Part shown: piece after piece, positions 6,485 to 14,135 of the stretch
Layout of the letters: each line of letters starts with the position of its first letter
How positions within the stretch are numbered: position 1 is the first letter of the stretch
From: an uncultured Arachnia sp.
GTDB lineage: Bacteria; Actinomycetota; Actinomycetes; Propionibacteriales; Propionibacteriaceae
DNA: 34,058 nt
Assembly (NCBI GenBank): GCA_934636715.1
Contig: CAKUBE010000015.1
Location: 1 to 34,058, forward strand
Reading direction: 5' to 3'
Notes under the pieces: model-generated
Databases searched by the model: none
What the model saw: the letters and a program-made list of their open reading frames with translations, nothing else
What the model was told of the DNA's origin: nothing
Position numbers and translations under genes: made by a program

Positions 6485-7474
6485 GTGACAACCACCTCGA
6501 CGGCCACCCCCACGGCCACCAGGCGCAAGAGCAGGCTCTTCGACCCCTGGCTGATCGTGGGGGTGGTCGTCGTTCTCGGCCTCCTCGTCGTGTCGCTGTT
6601 CACCGGGGTGTACGACCTCGGTGCCGACGACGGCGCGGAGATGTTCCAGATCACCCGAGTCCCGCGCACCATCGCCCTGGTGCTCTCGGGGGCCGTCATG
6701 GCGATGTCGGGCCTCGTGATGCAGTTGCTCACCCAGAACCGCTTCGTCGAGCCCACCACCACCGGCACCACCGAGTGGGCAGGCCTCGGCCTGCTGACGG
6801 TCATGATCTTCTTCCCGACGGCGGGCCTCATGGCCAAGATGGTGGTCGCCGTCGGCTTCTCGTTCGTCGGCACCATGATCTTCTTCATGTTCATCCGGCG
6901 GGTCTCGCTCAAGGCCTCGCTGATCGTGCCGATCATCGGCATCATGCTCGGCGCCGTCGTCGGCGCCGTCTCCACCTTCCTCGCGCTGCAGTTCGACGCG
7001 CTGCAGAACCTCGGCGTGTGGTTCGCCGGGAGCTTCACCTCGGTGATCCGGGGGCAGTACGAGCCGCTCTGGATCGTCCTGATCGTCGTGGTCGCCGTGT
7101 TCATCGTCGCCGACCGCTTCACCGTCGCGGGGCTGGGCGAGGACATCGCCACCAATGTCGGCCTCAACTACCAGCGCGTCATGCTGCTCGGCACCGGGCT
7201 GATCGCCATCGCGACCGGCGTGGTCACCGTCGTGGTGGGCAACCTGCCGTTCCTCGGCCTCATCGTGCCGAACATCGTCTCGATGGTGCGCGGCGACGAC
7301 CTGCGCTCCAACCTGCCGTGGGTCGCCCTGCTCGGCATCGCGATCGTCACCGTCTGCGACATCATCGGCCGCGTGATCATCATGCCGTTCGAGGTGCCGG
7401 TCTCCCTCATCCTCGGCGTGGTCGGCGCCGGCGTGTTCATCGCCCTGCTGCTGCGCCAGCGCAGGAGGGCGTGA
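6485..7474 (+). CDS. Siderophore ABC transporter permease 1 (FecCD/BtuC family)
   Basis: A protein of 329 residues, the family's usual size, with a charged N-terminus and about eight to nine hydrophobic segments. GNLPFLGLIVPNIV (about residues 251-264) is the conserved FecCD coupling segment next to the ATPase contact helix. Its architecture matches YclN/FatD, partner of the permease encoded next. The GTG start at 6485 lies 2 bases after the binding-protein stop, so translation is probably coupled. It is presumed to form the trans-membrane channel for ferric siderophore as a heterodimer with its neighbour. Confidence 0.85.
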   Translation: MTTTSTATPTATRRKSRLFDPWLIVGVVVVLGLLVVSLFTGVYDLGADDGAEMFQITRVPRTIALVLSGAVMAMSGLVMQLLTQNRFVEPTTTGTTEWAGLGLLTVMIFFPTAGLMAKMVVAVGFSFVGTMIFFMFIRRVSLKASLIVPIIGIMLGAVVGAVSTFLALQFDALQNLGVWFAGSFTSVIRGQYEPLWIVLIVVVAVFIVADRFTVAGLGEDIATNVGLNYQRVMLLGTGLIAIATGVVTVVVGNLPFLGLIVPNIVSMVRGDDLRSNLPWVALLGIAIVTVCDIIGRVIIMPFEVPVSLILGVVGAGVFIALLLRQRRRA

Positions 7475-7479
7475 GTCCC

Positions 7480-8508
7480 ATGCTCGTCACCAGCCCGGAT
7501 GCCCCGGCCCGCAGCTCCCATCCCATGGCCACGCCCGCGGCCAAGCGCCGCTACTGGGTGCTGCTGATCTCGCTGCTCGCGCTCTCGGCCCTCTTCGCCT
7601 TCGGCCTCCTCGCCTGGGACAACCCCATGCCGGTGGGGACCGACGGGTTCTGGACCATCGCGAAGCTGCGCGCCACCAACGTCGTCGTCATCCTCCTCGT
7701 CGCGTTCTGCCAGTCCCTCGCGACGGTGAGCTTCCAGACGGCGACGAACAACCGGATCATCACGCCGTCGATCATGGGCTTCGAGTCGCTCTACCGTGCG
7801 GTGCAGACGGCGTCGGTGTACTTCCTCGGCATCGCCGGCGTGACCGCTATCCAAGGCGTCTCCCAGTTCCTCCTGCAGGTGGCGCTCATGGTCTGCTTCG
7901 CGCTGCTGCTCTACGGCTGGCTGCTGTCCGGTCGCTACGGCAACCTGCAGGTGATGCTCCTGGTGGGCATCATCCTCGGCGCCGGCCTGGGGTCGGTGTC
8001 GACCTTCATGCAGCGGCTGCTCACACCGTCGGAGTTCGACGTGCTGGCCGCCCGGCTGTTCGGCAGCGTCTCGCACGCGGACCCCGCCTACCTGCCCTAC
8101 GCCATCCCGCTGGCCGCCATCGCCGGCGGCGCGCTGTGGGTCAACGCGAAGAACCTCAACCTGCTGAGCCTCGGCCGCGACGCCGCCACCAGCCTCGGCA
8201 TCAACCACCGGCGCCAGGTGATGGTGACGCTGTTCTTCGTCTCCATCCTGATGGCCGTCTCCACCGCGCTCGTCGGCCCGATGACCTTCCTCGGCTTCCT
8301 CGTGGCGACGCTGGCCTACCAGCTCGCCGACACCTACGACCACCGCTACATCTTCCCGATGTCGGTGGCCACCGCCTTCATCGTCCTGACCGGCTCCTAC
8401 TTCGTGATGAAGCACATCTTCTACGCCCAGGGCGTCGTCTCGATCATCATCGAACTTGTCGGCGGTGGCGTCTTCCTCCTCGTCCTCCTCAGAAAGGGCC
8501 GCCTGTGA
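7480..8508 (+). CDS. Siderophore ABC transporter permease 2 (FecCD/BtuC family)
   Basis: A protein of 342 residues with about nine membrane segments. VGPMTFLGFLVATLAYQL (about residues 267-284) is the counterpart of the G-x-x-x-F-L-G-L segment of permease 1, though the usual Pro-His after LGL/I is not kept. It matches the YclO/FatC partner type. A strong GCAGGAGGG (7461-7469) precedes the ATG at 7480. The 3' end overlaps the ATPase start by four bases (GTGA). Confidence 0.83.
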   Translation: MLVTSPDAPARSSHPMATPAAKRRYWVLLISLLALSALFAFGLLAWDNPMPVGTDGFWTIAKLRATNVVVILLVAFCQSLATVSFQTATNNRIITPSIMGFESLYRAVQTASVYFLGIAGVTAIQGVSQFLLQVALMVCFALLLYGWLLSGRYGNLQVMLLVGIILGAGLGSVSTFMQRLLTPSEFDVLAARLFGSVSHADPAYLPYAIPLAAIAGGALWVNAKNLNLLSLGRDAATSLGINHRRQVMVTLFFVSILMAVSTALVGPMTFLGFLVATLAYQLADTYDHRYIFPMSVATAFIVLTGSYFVMKHIFYAQGVVSIIIELVGGGVFLLVLLRKGRL

Positions 8509-9287
8509 TCACGCTCAAAGGGGTGCTGAAGACCTACAGCAGCGAGGTCGCGATCGGCCCCGTCGACCTGGAGATCCCGGAGGGCGGCATCACCGCGCTC
8601 GTCGGCGCCAACGGCGCGGGCAAGTCGACGCTCCTGACGATGATCGGCCGCCTCCTCGGCATGGACGCCGGCGCCATCGAGATCGCGGGCTACGACGTGG
8701 CGACGACCAAGTCGAAGGACCTCGCCAAGATCGTCTCGATCCTGCGCCAGGAGAACCACTTCATCACGCGGCTCACCGTGCGCCAGCTCGTCGGGTTCGG
8801 CCGCTACCCGCACTCCCAGGGGCGGCTGACGCCGCACGACGAGGAGATGATCAGCCAGGCGATCGACTTCCTCGACCTCGGCGCCCTGGAGGGCCGGTAC
8901 CTCGACCAGCTCTCCGGCGGCCAGCGGCAACGCGCCTACGTCGCGATGGTGCTGGCGCAGGACACCGAGTACGTGCTGCTCGACGAGCCGCTGAACAACC
9001 TCGACGTCTCGCACTCTCATTCGATGCTGCAGACGCTGCGGCGCGCGGCCGACGAGCTGGGCAAGACGGTCGTGATCGTCGTGCACGACATCAACTACGC
9101 GTCCTGCTGGGCCGACCAGATCGTGGCGATGAAGGACGGAGGGATCGTGGCGATCGGGACGCCGTCGGAGATCGTCCAGCAGGAGCTGCTCGCGGAGGTG
9201 TTCGATCTCGAGATCGAGGTGGCCGAGTACCGCGGCCGCCGCATCGCGCACTTCTACCTGCCCGTGATGCTCGGTCTGCCGACGTAA
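8505..9287 (+). CDS. Siderophore ABC transporter ATPase (FepC/YclP type)
   Basis: A protein of 260 residues with a complete ABC ATPase set: Walker A GANGAGKST (34-42), Q-loop around Q82, signature LSGGQRQR (136-143), Walker B YVLLDEP (156-162), and H-loop H194 in VVHDIN. YclP/FepC-like enzymes drive ferric siderophore uptake through the two preceding permeases. The GTG start at 8505 overlaps the stop of permease 2 (GTGA). An upstream in-frame extension would be shadow coding over the permease. The stop codon ends one base before that of efeB on the other strand. Confidence 0.92.
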   Translation: MITLKGVLKTYSSEVAIGPVDLEIPEGGITALVGANGAGKSTLLTMIGRLLGMDAGAIEIAGYDVATTKSKDLAKIVSILRQENHFITRLTVRQLVGFGRYPHSQGRLTPHDEEMISQAIDFLDLGALEGRYLDQLSGGQRQRAYVAMVLAQDTEYVLLDEPLNNLDVSHSHSMLQTLRRAADELGKTVVIVVHDINYASCWADQIVAMKDGGIVAIGTPSEIVQQELLAEVFDLEIEVAEYRGRRIAHFYLPVMLGLPT

Positions 9288-9288
9288 C

Positions 9289-10554
9289 TCAGGCGAACAG
9301 GGTCTGGCCGACGAACTCGCCCTCGGCGACGCCGGGTGGGACCGCCCAGAGACCGCTGCCGATGTGCTGCAGGTACTCCTGCATCAGGTCGTTCCTGCTC
9401 ATCCGCGACTGCATGGGGATGTAGTGCGTGCGCGGGTCGGTCACGAAGGCGATGAAGAACAGCCCCGCGGACAGCCGGCCCAGCTGGTCGTTGCCGTCGA
9501 CGTAGTTGTAGCCCCGACGCAGCAGGTGGACGCCGTCGTTGTGGTCGGGATGACCGAGCGAGACGTGCGACGCGGGATCGACCATCGGCGCGCCCTCGCG
9601 GCCGGTGAGCGCGAAGTCGGGCTGATCGAACTCCTTGCCGCCCGAGAGCGGGGCGCCCTCGCGCTTGGTGCGGCCGACGATCGTCTCCTGCTCCCGCATC
9701 GGGGCGCGGTCCCAGGTCTCGATCTGCATCTTGATCTTGCGCGCCACCAGGTAGGAGCCGCCCGCGAGCCACGCGCCGGCGGGGTCGGCGTCGACGGGGA
9801 CCCAGACGTGCTCGTCGATCAGCTCGGTCTGCTCGCCGCGCAGGCCCATGGTGCCGTCCTTGAACCCGAAGAGGTTGCGGGGCGTGTCCTGCGTGATGCT
9901 CGTCGACGACGTCCGGCCGAAGCCCAGCTGGGACCAGCGCAGCACGGCGCGCCCGAAGGCGATCCTCGTGAGGTTGCGCACCGCGTGCACCGCCACCTGC
10001 GGGTCGTCGGCGCAGGCCTGGACGCAGAGATCGCCGTCGGACAAGGCCGGATCCAGGTTGTCGGCGACGAAATGCGGCAGGCGCGCGAGGGCCTCGGGGC
10101 GACGCGTGCCGATCCCGAACCTGTCCTCGCCCTTGTCGTCGACGAACAGCGTCGGGCCGAAGCCGAACGTGATCGTGAGACCCGACGGCGGCAGCCCATA
10201 CGCCTCGCCGGTGTCCTGGGGCGGCGCGTCGTAGGGGCCCGACATGGGATCCAGTTCGCCCGCCGACCCGCCCTGCGTCATGCGGGCGGCGGCGTCCGTC
10301 CAGTCGCGCAGCAGCGAGACCAGCCCGTCACGGTCAACCCCGTAGGCGACATCGAACGCCGCGAAGTGCATCCGGTCCTGCGCGGGCGTGACGATGCCCG
10401 CCTGGTGCGCGCCGTAATAGGGGTAGGCGCGATCGGCCTCGGTCGGCGCGGCCTCCCCGGGCCGCGATGCCACGTTGGCGAGCACCAGCGCGCCGGCCGC
10501 CGCTCCACCGACGGCGGCGGCGCCGAACAGCCCGCGCCGACTCAGGTCGCTCAT
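9289..10554 (-). CDS. efeB: Deferrochelatase/DyP-type peroxidase EfeB
   Basis: A protein of 421 residues with a twin-arginine signal (SRRGLF at 5-10, then an Ala/Gly-rich hydrophobic stretch), as expected for an exported heme enzyme. The DyP signature GFKDG is at 230-234, the likely proximal heme His is H330 (ASHVSLGHP), and LRRGYNY (345-351) supplies the distal Arg. In EfeUOB systems this peroxidase works with EfeO to deliver iron to EfeU. Some members release iron from heme or act on porphyrins. It is the last gene of efeUOB, and its ATG overlaps the efeO stop (ATGA). A longer open frame upstream is shadow coding over efeO and efeU. Confidence 0.93.
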   Translation of the reverse strand: MSDLSRRGLFGAAAVGGAAAGALVLANVASRPGEAAPTEADRAYPYYGAHQAGIVTPAQDRMHFAAFDVAYGVDRDGLVSLLRDWTDAAARMTQGGSAGELDPMSGPYDAPPQDTGEAYGLPPSGLTITFGFGPTLFVDDKGEDRFGIGTRRPEALARLPHFVADNLDPALSDGDLCVQACADDPQVAVHAVRNLTRIAFGRAVLRWSQLGFGRTSSTSITQDTPRNLFGFKDGTMGLRGEQTELIDEHVWVPVDADPAGAWLAGGSYLVARKIKMQIETWDRAPMREQETIVGRTKREGAPLSGGKEFDQPDFALTGREGAPMVDPASHVSLGHPDHNDGVHLLRRGYNYVDGNDQLGRLSAGLFFIAFVTDPRTHYIPMQSRMSRNDLMQEYLQHIGSGLWAVPPGVAEGEFVGQTLFA

Positions 10555-11723
10555 GCCAGGATCACACCGGCAATCTTGGACAGCGGCTCGCTCAGCGTGT
10601 TGACGGCGTCGGAGAGCTCCTTGACCTGGGCCTCGCTGAGTTCGTCGTAGGTCACGAAGCCCTCGCCCTTGCGCTGCGCGTCGAGCAGCGTCTGGAGGTC
10701 GGCGAACGCGGTCGCGATCTGGTCGTCGAGGGCCTTGTCCTTGCGCTGCAGCAGCGGGCGCAGGCCCTCCCAGGCGACGCGGGCGCCGTCGACGTTGGCC
10801 TGGAAGTCCCACAGGTCGGTGCGGGACCAGTACTCCTCCTCGCCGGTGACCTTGCCGGTGGCGACCTCGTCGAGCAGGCCCTTCGCGCCGTTGGCGATGT
10901 CGGAGGCGCTGAAGGTCATGTCGCGCGTGCGGTCGTAGAGGGTCTGGGTGTCGGCGACGAGCTTGTCGGCGATCTCCGTGCGCTCGGCGTCGGTCATCGC
11001 GGTGTAGCCCTCGGCGCGCTGCGGCCAGAGGTCCTTCTCGAGGCGGTGCCATCCCGTGAACTCGTCGCCCTCCTCGAGGTCCGCCTCGCGGGCGTCCATC
11101 TGCGGGTCGAGGTCGCCGAAGCTCTCCGCGACGGTCTCGACGCGCTCCCAGTGGACGCGGGCGTCGGCGTAGAGGGCGCGCGCCTCGTCGTCCTTGCGCT
11201 CGGTGACGAGCTGGGCGAACTGCTGCGTCTTGACCAGCAGCTGGTCGACCTGGTCGCGGACGTAGGAGGCGTACTGCGTGTCGGCCTCCTTCACGAGGTC
11301 CGCGTCCTCTCCGGTGAGACCGACGGGCTCGCCGGAGTCGGTGACCGTGAAGTCGGCGCGAATGCCGTCGCCGACCATGCCCGGCTTGCACGCGGTGAAG
11401 TAGGTGCCCGTGGGCGCCGTCAGCACGAGGTCGCGGGTGAGGCCGGGGCCGATGTTCTCGACCTCGGCGACGATGCGGAGCCCGTCCTCGCCGAGGAGGT
11501 AGAACTCGTTGATCTTCGTCCCGTCGTTGGTGACCTTGAAGGTGATGGTGCCCGACGGCGCCTCGGCGGCCGAGACCTTGCATTCGGTGTCGGACGCGGC
11601 GACGGTGAGGACGCGGGCGTTGGCCTCGGTGTCGCCAGGGGCCGGGGCGGGGGCGTTGTCGGTGCAGGCCGTGGCCGCGAGCAGGCCGACGGCGACCGCC
11701 GGGATGAGGAGACGACGAATCAT
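10551..11723 (-). CDS. efeO: Iron uptake protein EfeO (cupredoxin + M75 domain)
   Basis: A protein of 390 residues. The N-terminal export signal ends in LLAATAC (C20), a possible but non-ideal lipobox. A cupredoxin-like domain (about 35-130) has C48 and the ACKPGM motif (C112, M116), the metal site known in EfeO. A long helical imelysin-like M75 domain follows, with HRLE (226-229) as the HxxE metal motif. EfeO is the periplasmic/cell-wall iron carrier that feeds the EfeU permease. Its start overlaps the efeU stop (ATGA), and its stop overlaps the efeB start. Confidence 0.92.
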   Translation of the reverse strand: MIRRLLIPAVAVGLLAATACTDNAPAPAPGDTEANARVLTVAASDTECKVSAAEAPSGTITFKVTNDGTKINEFYLLGEDGLRIVAEVENIGPGLTRDLVLTAPTGTYFTACKPGMVGDGIRADFTVTDSGEPVGLTGEDADLVKEADTQYASYVRDQVDQLLVKTQQFAQLVTERKDDEARALYADARVHWERVETVAESFGDLDPQMDAREADLEEGDEFTGWHRLEKDLWPQRAEGYTAMTDAERTEIADKLVADTQTLYDRTRDMTFSASDIANGAKGLLDEVATGKVTGEEEYWSRTDLWDFQANVDGARVAWEGLRPLLQRKDKALDDQIATAFADLQTLLDAQRKGEGFVTYDELSEAQVKELSDAVNTLSEPLSKIAGVILA

Positions 11724-12571
11724 GGGGTAGCTCCTTGAGGATGAGAGGTGGGCGCCGGGCGATGCGCGGCGCGGTTTCGCTGGATGAAGAGGCCGCCGAC
11801 GACAACCACGTAGGCGACCCAGACGGTGGCCTCGAGCACGGTGGTGACCGGCGAGAAGTTGAAGACGCCCTTGAGGACGGTGCCCAACAGGCTGTCGAGC
11901 GTGATGACGTGGCTGACGTCGAAAGCGATGGTGTGCAGGCCAGGCAGGACGCCCGCCTCCTGCAGGTCGTGGACGCCGTAGGCGAGGACGCCCGCGGCGA
12001 CGACGATGAGGAACGCGCCGGTCCAGGTGAAGAACTTGGAGAGGTTGATCCGCAGCGCGCCGCGATAGATGAGGTAGCCGAGCACCACCGCGACGAGGAT
12101 GCCCAGCAGCGCGCCGAGCAGTGGTTGGAGCGTCGCACCAGTGTCGCGCGCCGCGGCCTGCGTCGCGGCCCAGATGAACAGCGCGGTCTCGAGCCCCTCC
12201 CGGCCGACCGCGAGCAGCGCGACCACGGTGAGCGACCAGGGCTTGGTGGCACCGTCGATCGAGCTGCGGAGCGTGCTGCTCAGGCTCCGTGCGGCGGTCG
12301 CCATCCAGAGGACCATCCAGGTGACGAAGCCGACCGCGACGATCGACAGCGTTCCCCCGATGATCTCCTGGGCCTCGAACGTCAGCCCCTTCGGCCCGTA
12401 GGTGAGGATGGCCCCGAAGAGGAGCGATATCCCGACGGCGATGCCGACGCCGGCCCAGATGTAGCGCAGATCGTGACGTCGATCGGCCTTCACGAGGTAG
12501 GCCACGAGGATGCTGACGATCAGCGCGGCCTCGAGTCCCTCCCGTAGCCCGATCAGGAAATTAGCTAACAT
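11720..12571 (-). CDS. efeU: Ferrous/ferric iron permease EfeU (FTR1 family)
   Basis: A protein of 283 residues with about seven membrane helices. It holds both REGLE iron-translocation motifs of the family, at 10-14 (IGLREGLEAAL) and 124-128 (VGREGLETAL). FTR1/EfeU permeases move iron after oxidation by a partner, here EfeO/EfeB. The ATG at 12571 is chosen because it puts the first REGLE helix at the N-terminus and has an AAGG-containing leader. A longer upstream frame would run through the promoter. It is first gene of efeUOB; the promoter about 30 bases upstream carries an iron box like that of the neighbouring siderophore operon. Confidence 0.93.
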   Translation of the reverse strand: MLANFLIGLREGLEAALIVSILVAYLVKADRRHDLRYIWAGVGIAVGISLLFGAILTYGPKGLTFEAQEIIGGTLSIVAVGFVTWMVLWMATAARSLSSTLRSSIDGATKPWSLTVVALLAVGREGLETALFIWAATQAAARDTGATLQPLLGALLGILVAVVLGYLIYRGALRINLSKFFTWTGAFLIVVAAGVLAYGVHDLQEAGVLPGLHTIAFDVSHVITLDSLLGTVLKGVFNFSPVTTVLEATVWVAYVVVVGGLFIQRNRAAHRPAPTSHPQGATP

Positions 12572-12592
12572 GCGCCTTGCCTTATCTATGAC

Positions 12593-12628
12593 TGAGGCGA
12601 GCCTAAACCCGGGACTCTGCGCACGCAA
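12593..12628 (-). promoter_or_regulatory. Iron-regulated promoter of efeUOB (DtxR/IdeR-like box)
   Basis: On the minus strand: TTGCGT (12623-12628), a 17-base spacer, TAGGCT (12600-12605). The -10 lies in TTAGGCTCGCCTCA (12593-12606), 11 of 14 positions of the DtxR/IdeR consensus right part, with a clean AGGC-TC-GCCT dyad. It shares 12 of 14 bases with the box at 5327-5340 and the same -35. Confidence 0.65.
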
Positions 12629-12671
12629 AACGCGGTCGAGGAGCTCGCTGTACGCACCGGGTCGGCCTGGT

Positions 12672-12771
12672 TACCCGGGCCACCCGGAGTTTTGGCGCAC
12701 AACCGGGCGGTTCTTGCTCTATCGAGCAGGAACAGGGCTGTTGTGCGCCGAAACTCCGGATGACCCGGGTA
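12672..12771. repeat. 100-base near-perfect inverted repeat
   Basis: TACCCGGG (12672-12679) pairs with CCCGGGTA (12764-12771). The 20-base segment 12684-12703 pairs with 12740-12759 with a single T-G wobble, and TGCTC/GAGCA closes a TATC loop. Two small internal loops interrupt it. It starts one base past the M18 stop codon and ends about 43 bases before the efeU -35. It could be a strong U-less terminator for the M18 gene, which would insulate efeU, or a miniature mobile-element relic. Confidence 0.8.
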
Positions 12772-12772
12772 G

Positions 12773-14047
12773 CTAGGCTGCCCAGTAGGCGCGCAGGGCG
12801 CGGGAGAGGTACTCGGGATCGTCGACGCCGCAGAGCTCGCGCGCGGAGTGCATGCTCAGCAGGCCGGCACCGACGTCGACCGTGGTGATGCCCAGGCGGG
12901 TCGCGGTGATCGGGCCGATGGTCGAGCCGCAAGGCACGGCGTTGTTGGAGACGAAAGCCTGCGTCGGCACGCCCGCGGCCTGGCAGGCGCGGAGCCAGAT
13001 CGCGGCGCCGACGGCGTCGGTCGCGTAGCGCTGGTTGGCGTTGATCTTCAGCAGCGGACCCCGGTTGGGCAGCGGGCGGTTCACCGGATCGTGGGCGCCC
13101 GGGTAATTGGGGTGGACGACGTGCCCGCAGTCCGCAGAGACACAGCTGGACCGCGCGAACATCGCCCTCGTCTCGTCGAGGTTCAGCCCGTAGCCGGCGG
13201 CGATCCGCTCCAGCACGTCCTGCAGCAGCGGGCCGCCCGCGCCCGTAGCGGTGTCCGAGCCGACCTCTTCGTGGTCGAACGCCGCGAAGACGACGACGTC
13301 GTGCCCTCCCGCCGCGGCGTTACCGTCGGTCGCGATCCCCTCGATCGCGGCCAGCGCGGCGTGGGTCGACAACAGGTTGTCCAGGCGCGCGGAGGCGAGG
13401 AACTCCCGCTCGAGGCCGATCACCGCCGGCGGCTGGGTGTCGAAGGCGAAGAGGTCGTGGAAGGCGACCTGGTCGATGTCGATGCCGGCCAGTCCGCAGA
13501 GGTGGTCGAGGAGCGAGCCGCGCAGCTCGACGGCGAGCACCGGCTGCGTGTGCGCCTGCCGGTCGAGCTTCAGCGCCTCGTTGACGGTGCGGTCCAGGTG
13601 GATGGCGAGCTGCGGGATGCGCGCGATCGGGCCGCTCCGGACCAGGTGCACCGCGCCGTCGATCGTGACGATGCGCCCGGCGATCCCGAGGTCGCGATCG
13701 AGCCAGGAGTTCAGCAGCGGTCCGCCGTAGATCTCGACGCCCACGCCCGTCCAGCCCGCCGACTGCGGCAGCGGCCCCGGCTTCACCTTGAAGCCGGGCG
13801 AGTCCGTGTGGGTGCCGACGATCCGGAACCCCGCGCCCTCGGCGAGCGCCTCGGGTGCCACCCACGCGACGACGGCCCCGTCGCGAGCGATGAACCTCCG
13901 GCCGGCCGACATCCCGAACGGCCGCGCGGGGGCGACCCGCTCGAACCCGGCCAGCTCCAGTCGGCGCGCGATCTCCGCCGTGGCGTGGTAGCTGGTGGGC
14001 GACGCCGTCACGAACGCGGCGAGCTGATCAATGTGCGGGGATGCCAT
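12773..14047 (-). CDS. M18-family aminopeptidase
   Basis: A protein of 424 residues, normal for M18 aspartyl/aminopeptidases. It shows the metal His in GTHTDSPGFKVKP, the paired acidic motif FDHEEVGSDT, the conserved SADCGHVVHPNY segment, and the C-terminal TIGPITATRLGITTVDVG plus LLSMHSARE with its metal His. It is a cytosolic di-zinc exopeptidase trimming N-terminal residues in peptide turnover. The ATG at 14047 is supported by TAGCCT 6 bases upstream. It is divergent from rmuC; downstream lies the long inverted repeat. Confidence 0.9.
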   Translation of the reverse strand: MASPHIDQLAAFVTASPTSYHATAEIARRLELAGFERVAPARPFGMSAGRRFIARDGAVVAWVAPEALAEGAGFRIVGTHTDSPGFKVKPGPLPQSAGWTGVGVEIYGGPLLNSWLDRDLGIAGRIVTIDGAVHLVRSGPIARIPQLAIHLDRTVNEALKLDRQAHTQPVLAVELRGSLLDHLCGLAGIDIDQVAFHDLFAFDTQPPAVIGLEREFLASARLDNLLSTHAALAAIEGIATDGNAAAGGHDVVVFAAFDHEEVGSDTATGAGGPLLQDVLERIAAGYGLNLDETRAMFARSSCVSADCGHVVHPNYPGAHDPVNRPLPNRGPLLKINANQRYATDAVGAAIWLRACQAAGVPTQAFVSNNAVPCGSTIGPITATRLGITTVDVGAGLLSMHSARELCGVDDPEYLSRALRAYWAA

Positions 14048-14053
14048 GACCTC

Positions 14054-14059
14054 AGGCTA
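14054..14059 (-). promoter_or_regulatory. Leaderless -10 (TAGCCT) of the M18 gene
   Basis: Minus-strand TAGCCT lies 6 bases before the ATG at 14047. Confidence 0.45.
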
Positions 14060-14123
14060 GCGGGAGCCGCACCGATCCTCTGCTCGCCGGGGAGCCGCGC
14101 GGAAATTGTCGGAGGGCCCTGAT

Positions 14124-14129
14124 TAGCTT
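14124..14129 (+). promoter_or_regulatory. Leaderless -10 (TAGCTT) of rmuC
   Basis: TAGCTT lies 6 bases before the ATG at 14136. Confidence 0.45.
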
Positions 14130-14135
14130 GTCGGC

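Noticed and set aside
10555..12252. Long minus-strand open frame continuing upstream of efeB in the same frame
   Set aside because: It lies over efeO and efeU in another frame, has Arg/Pro/Gly-rich composition and no family resemblance; the genuine EfeB start with its twin-arginine signal is at 10554.
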